From positions 248,324 through 312,323 of the forward strand of contig VWZS01002702.1 in the NCBI GenBank assembly GCA_013397075.1: a stretch of 64,000 bases of DNA. The letters are read 5' to 3'. Made by a program: the position numbers and the translations under genes. The stretch's first letter is position 1; the number at the start of each line of letters is the position of its first letter. The DNA is from Rhabdornis inornatus. Taxonomy: Eukaryota > Chordata > Aves > Passeriformes > Rhabdornithidae. Shown in pieces: positions 38,385-49,650 of this stretch. Under the pieces are notes generated by a model that was given only the letters and a program-made list of their open reading frames with translations, had not been told where the DNA came from and did no database searches.

Positions 38385-39164
38385 CATTGCCTACTTTTAG
38401 AGTATGATTTCACATAGTATTTAGAAAATACAGTCTGAGGGAGTTGTATATTGGCATTATATCTGCAAACATAAAGCAATTTACTGCTCCAGCATGGTTT
38501 ATATTTAATATATTAATTATATTTGCATACATCAGGTGTACACATGGAGACCTCAAAGTCATTTCTGTCAGATTTCATGAATCTGTGAGTCAGGTAAACA
38601 TCTGCAGCCAGTACAAAAAGTGTGCTTAGTCAGGCGATTTATCAGGGCCAGGATAAAACTGCTTCTCACAACCCTTCCTTGCTAATTGAGCCAGGACATA
38701 AAATAGCATCTGCAAATGTTTGACTCTTGATCCCAAACCAAGGAACCATTGTCAGGCTGTTTGCAGAGTATACCTCAAATGCAATATGTTAAAAAAAGCA
38801 GTAGGGCAGACATTTGAATACAACTTTTTCAAATACTAGAGGTAAGGCCGACTGATTAAAGTCCATCTTAAATGTTATCATTGGTAAATCCAGCTTTATC
38901 CTCAGTAAAATATATATGGCTGCTGCAGAAAGCAATGTTATACTGGCACTAAAAATCAGTGTCTCTCCAAGGTTGTCTGCAAAAGCCTTCTCTTTTCACA
39001 TTGATTGGTTTTTGTCTTGATAAAATTAATGGTGATCGTTAATGATTTTCATAGTCACTACTGTAAACCAGAGCTTAAGTTCTATGAAGATAAGGAAGTT
39101 TATAAAAGTAAATATGATTTCAGAGAATCTTCACCTGCGCCTAAGCACATTCCCCCTTTTAGAA

Positions 39165-39209
39165 AATTGTTCTCAAGCTGCTTGTGGCTCAACCACTCTT
39201 TACTGTTTG
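39165..39209 (+). repeat. Dispersed direct repeat, copy 1
   Basis: aattgttctcaagctgcttg followed by tggctcaaccactctttact and gtttg recurs, with only a few differences, at 40429-40472. The flanks of the two copies are unrelated, so it is not an obvious LTR pair. Confidence 0.85.
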
Positions 39210-40428
39210 CCAGTTACATCCTTGGGCAGTGCCACAAAGCATTAAAAACCTGCTCTGGAGTTGCAAGAGGCCACAGAGATCTGAGCAGGCAAAACACACT
39301 GTACAGTGGCTTTTTCATTTTAGTCAAAACCTGAAATATTCCAGTGCTAAAAACTGAACATTTGTCAGGATGAAAGTTTTGCCTAAGCAAATTACATTTC
39401 TACTAACAAACATGTTCTAGAAGCTGCATATTAACTGTAGGAAAGATTGGTGCAGGCAAATAATTTGAACATTATATGGGGTGAAATTTCCTCATGTTTT
39501 GCTGGGTCCTTAGACAAATTAATGTGAACTGCTTGTATAGGCTTGCTGAGCTATCAAGGACAGTGATCTAGACAGTATATTCATAACATAATTAAAACAT
39601 CTATTTCGGGAATCCCCCAGCAAGTCCCAACAGGCAATATCATTATCACTTGAACTAACTTTGCTACTTAATAAGTTTTATGTGATGAGCTCATGATCTT
39701 GAGCTCATGGTCATGTCTGATTGGCTGAACATCTATAAGCATTTCACATGAAAATGGGCTTGTACTTACTCATAGAATGTAATTGTGACAAATATTAAAC
39801 CTGTAATGGTAATCAGACAGTAAACTAAAGAGAAGGGTTTAAAAATTCATCCTTAGATACAGAATGCAAATGATGGAGAAAGCATCTGGTTTTGAAAGTC
39901 ATATTCCTTATATATGAATATGACTGCTGTAGCTATCAATTCTTCTTAGGTTTCTGAATTATAAAATATATCTGTTTTTCCTGTTTCATTGATCAGCAGA
40001 GATGATAAGCATCCCTTCTCTCATCATCTATCTCTTCTTGTTTATCACATTTTATAGACTACACTTCTATTACTTTCTTGTTTTTCTATGAGGTTGAAAG
40101 AGAAATTCAAACAAGTCTGGAGATAAGTAGTCAAGTCTTCTTTACACTGACTTTTGTTCATCAGTTGAGTTGCTGCTTCATAGACAAGACATTCTAATTA
40201 GGTACAGAAAACATCATCCAGGAATAAGGTACTAACCTGCAATTTTAATGAAGTATTATGGGAGTCTTAGTTTTAAACACTTCATTTGCCATTGTTATGA
40301 CAAACAAGCTAGGGCAATAAATGGTTCATCTGGATCAGCATTTTTAGGAAGTTTCTTTTTGAGAAAGAAAATTATTTTCGAATTTTCAAAAGCAGTATTC
40401 ACAGCAAAATAAAAATTCATTTTTTATG

Positions 40429-40472
40429 AATTGTTCTCAAGCTGCTTGTGCCTCAACCACTTTCTGTGTTTG
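40429..40472 (+). repeat. Dispersed direct repeat, copy 2
   Basis: Second copy of the 39165-39209 unit: the first 22 bases are identical, followed by cctcaaccactttctgtgtttg. It lies 1264 bases downstream, about 130 bases before a CR1 3' end. Confidence 0.85.
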
Positions 40473-40600
40473 AAAAAACACAGAAATTCCCAGAACATTT
40501 AAAAAGTAGCTCTGTCTAATCAATAGATATTATTTCTTAGGACTGGGAACACTTCTATCTCATTCCAGCTAGATGGGACTCTACATGAACTACTGGAGCT

Positions 40601-40858
40601 GTTTGTGTTTGAGGGCCTGAGGGAATGGCCTGGAACTGTCTCGGAGAGGTTGAGGTTGGATTTCAGGAAAAGGTTCAGAGGGTGGCTGGGCAGTGACCAG
40701 GCTCCCCAGGGCAGTGGGCACAGCACCAGCCTGACAGAGCTCAGGAAGAGTTTGAACAACACTCAGGCACATGGGGGATGCCGGGGTGTCTGTGAGGGAT
40801 CAGGAGTTGAGCTTCAAAGGTCTTTGTGGATCCCTTCCAACTTGGGATATTTTTGTGT
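40601..40858 (+). mobile_element. CR1 LINE 3' end, second subfamily
   Basis: The words 'ggttgaggttggatttcagg', 'aaaaggttcagagggtggct', 'gaccaggctccccagggcag', 'cctgacagagctcaggaaga', 'ttgaacaacactcaggcaca' and 'tggatcccttccaacttggg' follow a bird CR1 3' UTR type that ends 'gggtcccttccaactcaggatattctatg'. The 3' end is therefore near 40858 on the plus strand. It belongs to a different CR1 subfamily from the copies at 12.5 and 58.2 kb. The 5' limit is uncertain (somewhere between 40570 and 40617). An open frame across it is a by-product of its GC-richer sequence. Confidence 0.9.
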
Positions 40859-42860
40859 GTGTAAAAAATCTGTACCTTCCTTCTTCTGACTTTGTGGTGC
40901 TGTTTATTTTAAATTGCCACTTGGAAAAGCTCTGTTTTAAATCTCCAAAATTCACTTGAAGGGAAAAAATGCAAGTTCAGACGTTCACTGAAATCAGTGT
41001 GTGTGACCTTTGGCTTTACCTGGAGCTCGTGAAATACTTACTTTTGGGATGCATTGGTTTGCCATATCCCAAATAAAGATGTTATTATATGTCACAGAAA
41101 TTGACCTCTAGAAATGCCCATTCCTTTCCATTGCCTGTAAAGTGATTCCAGGGAGCTACTCAGATACAGATGTCTGTTCAGACACCCAGCAGACAAGTGA
41201 AAATCCCCCTTTTATGCTACCCTTCCCATGTTTATGTCTTGATTTCAGGACTGGGCTCTAATCTTTTATCCTCAATTAATGCAAGAATGAAAACATGATT
41301 TTCATTTGCTTTCCACTTGTATTTTAAGAAAGGAAACAATGGTTTTGAGGGTAATCTGGAGTTGGTTTATTTTAGTGCTCAATTACATATTATTTAGCTG
41401 AGGGTAAATATTAGGATTTCAGACTTCAGGACAAGAATAATAGATTTTTCTTTCTTTAAGGAAAATAGCCTATTTGCTTTGCTGCCAAGCATTGACTCTT
41501 TCAGTATGTTCAAGCCTAGAAGGCTGAAAACAACGAGACAGATGTGATTCACATAGGGCTCACCAGCATGGTGCTTCAGTGTTCTGGCTTGTTGGAAAGC
41601 TTCCAGGGGATTTAGGAAAAGAACATGCTGAAGAAACAGAAACCATTATTTTGCCAATTAGTTGGAAAGATGTGGTTTTTTCAGCATGATTCAAATTTGC
41701 TTTGTTAATTTTTATTTGCTTTCATCAAAATTTCCCCACGCAGAACAAAATATTTAGTCACAGACCTTTTATCTGTGTACCTGTTATAGTTAAAATGGTT
41801 ATGTATCAGTCAAAAAAATTTTAGAATATCCTGTTTATTAAGGGGCTTATGTGTCTCCTAGGTGATTGTAGGAACAAAGTGGCAGTATACTGTATCACAG
41901 CAAGGTAAATTCATTATTATTTTAGGAATGTAGTTGTTGGAGTCTAGTTTGCGTTTTGTACAGGGAGTTTATTTGACTATTTTAAACCTGTCAATTCTAT
42001 TCACAAGACTATATGTAATAGGTTCTTCTTTTTCTGGAACATGATTACTTAACATATTGGCTTTGTGGAGTGGTGAAAAGGACTGTAGGAAAATACTCTC
42101 AGTGATGCTGTTCTCCTTGCCTGGTGTCCCAAAGAAGTGGTGTCACCAAAACACAGATCGATGTGGAGGCATTTTTAAAAAGTGTAGTTAAGTCGTCTCG
42201 GTTTATGTAAGATTAAGACATATTAAATTTTTCTCAATCTTTAGATGAATCTATTGCAGATGCAAAAATTTTCAGATCAAAATCAGGAGTGGTTTTACAG
42301 GGAGGACCTTCCAGGCTTTCCACATAGTAATAAAATATGATACAAAGCAGCACGGTGTCAATAAATCTACAGGATAAAGGTCAGGTTTACATCGATGGAC
42401 AAAGCCAGCAAATACATTTGTTCCTGCAATGTCTGTGTTTTAAATGCCACCCTCTGATGAACCTGGTGCAGAAATACACTTCTGGGTTTGATGAGATGTC
42501 AGTTTTGTTCAGTGCTGATCAAATAAGATGAATGAAAGTGAAACAAGAGCAAAAATATTACTTCTGTCATTTATTTTTTATGCATTACAGGAAGTGGGTC
42601 AGTCAGTGAGATTTCTCTTAAACAAATAGCAATCACTGCACAATATCACCCATTGATCTATTTCACAGCAGGCAATGGCCTTTTTGTCAGAAAGGACACA
42701 CAATTCAAATACCACAGAAGACACAGAAATGCCCATGACAGGTTTAAAAAGTGTCTTCCCCTTCTTTTACTTGCCAAGCCATTCTCCACAAATCAATCTT
42801 GGCTGTAGAGGCAGGCCATTGCAAAAATGCTTCCATATCTATAGGAAAGGCAGATATTCT

Positions 42861-42873
42861 AAAAAAAAAAAAA
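42861..42873. repeat. Poly-A run
   Basis: Thirteen A residues. No LINE or SINE body was recognised upstream. Confidence 0.85.
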
Positions 42874-42955
42874 TAAATTGTAATGTAAATATTGTCTAAG
42901 GTAAAGGAAAGCACCATTTAGCAAAAAATAACTTGTTTTCTATGACACATTCATT

Positions 42956-42966
42956 AAAAAAAAAAA
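42956..42966. repeat. Poly-A run
   Basis: Eleven A residues about 80 bases after the previous run. Confidence 0.85.
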
Positions 42967-45732
42967 GACCCTGGCAAATTGCAATTGCATGAGTCATTTT
43001 GTGTAACTGTAGCAATTTGAAGACCCAGTACTTAGGATGAGTGATGTATCCTATCATTAATTCATCTTCAGAAAATCAAATGTGAGAGCCTCTATATCCT
43101 GTAGGACTCTAAATATTTGTTCAGAAAGAATAATTTGTGGATAGACTGTTCTGAAAATGTGATACTTCCCTTTACACTTAATTTGCTTGTGAAACGATTT
43201 TAAATCATTTAAGTGCAATATCTGGCTTTGAATAATTCCAAACAACTTTCATGTGCCTGAAATGATGCAACTAAATTCCAATATCATCATCTAAATAAAT
43301 AAATTACTTGAGTTCCTAGGAATTTATGACCTGCATGGAGGTAAATATTATTTCCAGTTTATCACCTGTGTCACCACAGCTGAAAGGCAAGACAAGAAAT
43401 TCTCTAATAGTATTATAAAGTCAAATGTGGAAGGTCTCCTTTATAGGAGTTATTTATTCAAATAACTGAATTATTTCACTTTGCTTGACAAGTTGCCTTG
43501 GTTGACCATTATATCTTCTTCTGAAGATGTGTATTTTAATGCCATTGCACCCATAAGCAGAATTGTTTTGATTTAATTATAAAGACTTTTGTCTGTTGCT
43601 TTGGTATAATATTTATGGGGGGCAAATAATAAAACCTGTAAAACATAATGGCTGTATGAAATAGCCTTCCTCTACAAATGAACCAAAATGTGTGCAAAAT
43701 CCTGAGAACTTCTCACATCCAACTGAAGTCTGGGTTTACAGAAAGCCCACAATCTTCACTTTATCATTTTTCTTTTTAGAGGCAAAAATAACTCTCACTT
43801 TCCTCTTCAAAAGAGGGGAGGAGAATAACATCACTAAAGAAAGGGAAAGAGGGTTGTAGAAGAAAGTTAAAATGAGGAGAAAGAAACCTACATTTGTGTG
43901 GCTGATTTCTTCCTGCTCTGTCCACTTGTTGGAGTATAAACAGATATTTAACTGTTTACCATTCAATATGAAAGGCCTGCAGACCTTAACCATGGTAACC
44001 ATTCTATTACTTGCTATTTAATATACCTGTGTTATTCTTGCAATTTCCAGCAAGGCAATTAAAAGCATATGTTCATGTCTTCAAAATGTGATTATATTGT
44101 ATAAGGTTTTCAGGAAAAAAAAATCCAGATATAATACATTTTACATTCTCAATAGCTCTGCAACTTTTCAGAATCTTTTTAAAACTTGAGGCAGCCATAA
44201 CAAGAGAAAATCTGAGAATGGTTCTCATTGTGGCAAATCTTGAGCCCATGAGAATGAGTTCTTTTACTCTTTCTCTCCACTGTATTGTAAGAACATAGCA
44301 TCATTTTTATTATATCTTAATCAATAAAAATTAAATAACATTGGTACTTGAGGAATTTTGTTCTGCTTTCCATTATGACTCTTTATATGGCACCAGATAG
44401 TATCTTTACTTAAGTGATATACTGTTATGAGATTAAATTGTTAACGAGTATAAATTTGTAACATTTTAGGCCAATGGTACAAGATATGTATTATTATAGA
44501 CACTTGCATTAAATAATGAGATAATACAAAAGTAAAGCAAAACCAAGACTCTTTTAAAGACCAGATAGGGATCTCTGAGATACATACCAGATATTCTAGT
44601 ATAAAATCCTTCCTGTGGAGGGAGGATAGCTGCATTTCCCTCAGTAAGTCCCTGTTTTTATCTCTCAGATCTGTGAAAGCACCTTCCTTACCATCACCAT
44701 ATATAATTGACCTTTTACAGTGAGGGGGGACAGAGAGGGTGTGTCCAGGGAACTTTCTATATCCACACAGAGACTTTTGGCTGTGTCCTCTTTTACCTTT
44801 CCAGAGAAAGTGGCTGAGAGTGTTGCAGTGACAATGAACTTGGTGGCTGTCTTTGGGACATATTAATAGTTTTGAATATTTTGAAGACAGCCAACATTTG
44901 ATAAGCATGCAGTGGGATATCCCATGGGATTTCTTCTTGCAGTGGAAAATAATTTAACTCACCTTTGCTGACTAAGCAGTTGTTTTTATATATGGTTTCC
45001 AGTAGTACCTTATAAATGACTTTAATTTACAGTGCATTACTTGTCTATGCCTCTAAATCCCCATGCAATAATTTGTATCCTTTTCCTTGATAGTTTAATT
45101 GTTTGTAATTTTTTTAATGGTAACTTCTTGATAATCCAATCCAAGAACTTCTTTCCATTGCTTTTGAATAATAAATCTTTAGGCATTTTTTATTCAAATT
45201 ATCATAGGTACTTATTTTATAACTCTTTTTAATGTGGGTAACACAAATAGTATTATTCTTACACTTCCTTGGGGAAAAAATGCACCACAAAAATGTATTT
45301 CTTTACATTAATACAAAATAGAACATCTAATTAGATTTGCTAGTGTAGCTGACAAATGATCTGCATGTACTATAAATGGGGCACATATATCACAGCTGCT
45401 TGCACTTTAGTTAGAGCTTTGCAGTGCCTTTATGCTGCATAAATATCTGTGTAAAAAAGGGTTTAGTTCAAAATAATACAGCTTTATCTTACTCAAATTT
45501 TCCATGGGTTTTTAGTATTCAAAACTGTGCAATAGGATCCCTGGGACCTGAGATTCATGAGAGAGTATTTGTGTAAAGGAAACTCTGTGGAAGAACCCAA
45601 AAGGAGCACATCTAAAGGAAAGGTTAGAAAAGAATTACAAGCGCTATGATGGTCATGTTTTATGAAGAAACTTTCTCTTCACGACATCATTACAGAACTC
45701 ATACTAAACCATTTCACATAATGGGCATGGAA

Positions 45733-45771
45733 CTTCAAATATATTTATAATGTAATAAAATATATTTGAAG
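45733..45771. repeat. Perfect inverted repeat, 14-base arms
   Basis: cttcaaatatattt (45733-45746) and aaatatatttgaag (45758-45771) are exact reverse complements around an 11-base loop. It would form a stable but AT-rich hairpin. No terminator, transposon or miRNA family was recognised. Confidence 0.8.
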
Positions 45772-46059
45772 GATAAGGCAATCTTCCAATTTGTTAATGG
45801 ATTTTTTTTTACATCTAATTTTCTACACCTGACTCTAATGTAATTTCCTATCACTTCAAAGATGAAAAAGTACATGTAATAGTTGCTTTGCCCTCACTAC
45901 TTGATGAAAGGGAGGTTTTTTAAATTAGAATATTCACTAACACATACTAAATGCTTTCTAGCTGTTAGTGTGGTAGGGAATTTTTGAAAAATCTACTTTG
46001 TTTGAGAAGAATTATGAAAGTCCTGTATGTATATATCCAAATGCAGGCCAACTTCATTA

Positions 46060-46330
46060 TAGTCTTTTAAGCCTTGTGAAATGAATCTACTGTTTTGCAT
46101 AGCTGCTAAATACCAGATATATTAAGCTCATGCCATATCTTAAATCTTCTATTAAAATCTTCACAAAGCCATAAAATGAAATTAATGAAACAGATTAATG
46201 GGCATAACTCAGTCCATTAAATTTGCCCTTTTACCCTGTGTAAATAGAAGTTTGCCAATTTTTATGGCAGTAGTTTCTAAACCCTTATGGGTGGATGTAA
46301 CCTCTTTGTAATAGTTGACATTTTATGTAT
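46060..46330. promoter_or_regulatory. Conserved-non-coding-element-like block
   Basis: Repeat-free AT-rich sequence with clustered homeodomain-type words: gccataaaatgaaattaatg, acagattaatgggcataact and gtccattaaatttgcc. The texture resembles vertebrate enhancers. Conservation cannot be judged from one genome. Confidence 0.25.
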
Positions 46331-48779
46331 TCAACTGTTTTACCCTTCTTTCTTTTATTGCTGTAGTGACTTTTCCCATGTTCTAGCTATCATTGGAATA
46401 TGAAATTTCTTTCTGAATTACCCTACTATCTTCAAAGCATGTAATTCTGAGTGCAGAAAGTTCTTTCTTTATCAGTGCAAGCAGAAATGGAGCAGAAGTT
46501 TATGGCTACTTCTGTAAGGTCATCAGCACACTAAAGTTCAGAGCATGTGAGCATACATCCTAATAAACATGGAAGGTTTAAATGAGGGAGACAGTTTTTG
46601 TAGGATGTTAATAGTCCCTTAGAGGCAGGTTTTTTTCCATTTTTGTCCCTCCCAAAGCAAGGCCTGGCATCCAGAAATTTGTTTAAGGCCTTTCAGTTCT
46701 CTAAATACTTGGCATTTTTCCATGTTTGGTTTCAGATTTTAGAATGTGAAAAAGGTAGGCCTGTTATGATCACCAATAAGTGGCAACTTCTGTGACCTTG
46801 ACTTTTGAATATTGTGGATAGTAAAAAATTCAAAAGTAATTATGGGAAAATTTGATTCATCATTTACACTCCCTACATGCCAAGTCATCATAAATAGGTA
46901 GGGACGGGAAAGAAAAATATGCAGAAGGTCAATTAAAACATCACTGTGTCAGAATAAATTATGATCATAAGGAATTTTATTAAAAATAAATTTTAGGATA
47001 GTAGTGTTTCCTAAATTTCTGGCAATATAGTTTCCTGATATTTTGTCTCTCTTCTTTTGGTGTCCCAGGTCTTTTGTAATGTTTCCTTATGTGCTGTTTA
47101 ATTTGTTCTTACTTTCTTAAAGAACTGTCCTGATTCCCTATAAACAGGTGTCACAGGTGATAATTGAAAATTGACAAGAAGTTGGACATTTTACCAGTCA
47201 TCTACTCTCACTTTGTTTTTTGGATGGCTTTACTCATTATCCTTCAAAAAAGGCCACAGGATCTTACTGGCTGTAATCAGTTATGGCAATACTCATTGGG
47301 ACAGTTTTTCCAAATTCTTACTGGTTTTTGCATTCCTCATATAAATACAGATGCGCCTATATATGCTTGCAGGATTGGTTCTTGCTGAGATGTAATAAAC
47401 GGGAAAATTTCTGTCCAGGTAGGATTTGTCTTTTCTCTAGTGATGTCACATCACTTTAAACTAGGTTAGTGACCCTGGGAATAGGAAAGGAAAGTTCAGT
47501 TTGTATCTGTTTTCTCTTCTGAGTCTACTGAAAGTGCTCTCCTAGCAATGTGGGTATTCTCTCTGGTCAGTTCATCAGAAGTAGCTGAGTCAGATACCAT
47601 AAAATAACTAACCCACATATACTTGCTAAAAGCTCAGGCACATCATATTCATTGTTTAATTTCTTTAATAGCTACAGGTTTATTGTAGCAATATAATATG
47701 CTGTAGCTGTAGCATGTCAATTCAAAACCACCATTCCTACTTTGTAAAGAGCTATTCAGAGATTATCAAAGTACCACTCAAGAAATTAGATGACTGTGTT
47801 AGTGAAAGACTGAGAGTTTTCATCTAGAGCCGCAGAATTTATCCTGGAGAAATTTGTGGTTCAGAGAGCTGAATGTATGTATCTACATTTTAATTAAAAG
47901 TTAAGAAGTTAGAGTCCTGGCTCCACTGAAATTGGAACAGATACAGCTGATGTCAATAGTCATTTTCAAACTCTGCTGAATCTGAAGGAGGGTGAGAGAT
48001 TAGTGTTGAGTGAGAAGTTACTAATGTAACCCTCCTGGGCATAGCTGAGAATGTTGGCGCTGAAGGAGTGGATCACAAAAGAAAATGGTTCTCAGACAAA
48101 GTGTTTATGATTACTGAGGACAGAAATGGAACCCAAAGAAAATGCTAAATAAAAAAATTTGAAAGTGGTCATCCAAAATCAAGAGAGCAAGTCAGAATAG
48201 AAGATGGCACCAGAGAGAGGAGTCGCTCAGGAGAGATGTCTGGGAAAGAATCTTATTGATGGGAGATTTTCGCTGCCAGCTAAGGTTATTAAATCAGAAA
48301 TCCTGAGAGAAGAAAAGCATGTGATTGATGTGAGTAAAAATATTTTGAAGAAAATAAAACACTGTGCAACACCAACAAGAAATGGGAATGGAAGGTAAAG
48401 GTGTCAGGGGTGCAGCTCTGCTTTGAGTGGTACAGTTCTGCTCCTACAGGGGTGAGTTTATCTTAAGGACTCTCTTACAGGAAAGCATAATAGGTTAAAA
48501 GGCAGTGATCTCCAGTAGTTTGTTGTGTGCCAGTTCTTCAGTGCTGCACTAAGTTTTGGGGCATTGTTTCAGTGCTGAGATGGTGACCTAGAGAAGACTA
48601 CAGCCATCCCAGATGGCAATGCTTGTCTGTCTGGTACCTTCCCCAAATGTGTTTCTTTAAGTTATTTGCCGTGTTTCTGCTCAAAATGCTGAGTTTTCCA
48701 CGGCATGTTTGACCAGCAAATGCTTGTTTTCTCAGATTTCCAAAGCCTGCCTTTTGAGCTGTGCTGTGGAATCAGCTGA

Positions 48780-49180
48780 ACATATGTTCCCCAGCTGAAG
48801 CTCTTTATAGTGGGGCTGTGTGTGCCTGTGCAGCGGGAACAGGCAGAGCTGGTGGCACAGCTCATTCCAGGTGAGGGGAGGAAAGTGTCTGATCTCAGCT
48901 CTTGTCTGGGAAGCACGTCCTGGGAGGCGCAGAACAGCTCCCTGTGTGCTCTCAGCTTGACTTTGTTGTGTAGGTTCACTCTACCCTGCGTGTGCTCAGC
49001 AGCCCCCTCTGTTCTGGCACTCCTGACACACTGGTGGCCTTTTCCTTGTGCTGCACTTTGGGGTGGAGACCTTGCAGCTTTGCAAAACAGAGCAGTGGAG
49101 TTACCAGAACAGACCCGTGTGAGCCTCCAGCTGGCACTGGAGCGCCAGTGTCCCGTTAAGGGAGGAGCAAGGATGGCTCT
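48780..49180. other. GC-richer patch of unknown origin
   Basis: From about 48780 to 49180 the base composition shifts towards GC, and a 126-codon frame (plus, 48810-49190) stays open. Its translation is A/L/S/C-rich with no recognised domain or signal, no convincing start context, and an overlapping minus-strand frame of similar quality. I cannot name a transposon family. Confidence 0.3.
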
Positions 49181-49608
49181 CCATGCTTGACTCTGATCCT
49201 TTTCGATTGATAGAATCTTAAAATTACTTCTGTTTCTTCATCTAATTTTCCTGGTTGCTTATATTGCACATCTGATGACCTTTTGAATTTATTCTGTGAT
49301 TACAGTTCCTTTCTATCTGAAATATACTCTACTCCTTTCGTGGGTTATTCCTTATTTTATGAAAAATACTAACAATATATATTTTCCATGTGCTGTTATT
49401 TTTGTTAAATTCAGTTTACTAATCATGCTAATCACTGGTCACACAGAGACCTCAAAGAAAATGACAAAAAGCAGCAAAATGGGAATTTATGCTGTGAATA
49501 TATCAGCTGCTATAATTTAGAATACTACACAAGCACCAAGAAGCTTCAGCCATTTTTAAACCTGGTCTTTACAAAAACTTCTTTTCCTAAGTTTTGAATT
49601 TTTAGGAT

Positions 49609-49650
49609 TTGTTGTTGTTGTAATAATTTTTTGTTGTTGATTTGTTGTTT
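49609..49650 (+). repeat. GTT-rich low-complexity patch
   Basis: Two clusters of gtt trinucleotides (ttgttgttgttg and ttgttgttgatttgttgttt) are separated by taataatttt. It is a decayed microsatellite. Confidence 0.75.

Larger units (their letters stand above)
38326..40600. other. Gene-free unique DNA between two CR1 copies
   Basis: It contains an ATT-rich low-complexity patch (38351-38384), the first copy of a 45-base direct duplication (39165-39209), the second copy (40429-40472), and a direct/inverted gagctcat cluster at 39684-39715. An open frame of 109 codons at 39005-39334 (plus) overlaps the first duplicate and has no recognisable domain. No exon was supported. Confidence 0.65.

Noticed and set aside
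39684..39715. gagctcat repeats forming a small palindrome cluster
   Set aside because: The units are too short and too close to the expected frequency of such words to interpret.
40605..40889. 94-codon plus-strand open frame
   Set aside because: It coincides with a CR1 3' end, which is non-coding UTR.
48204..48398. 64-codon purine-rich open frame (MAPERGVAQERCLGKNLIDG...)
   Set aside because: It looks protein-like in charge pattern, but purine-rich sequence on this strand produces K/E/R-rich translation by default. No homologue was recognised and there is no flanking gene structure.
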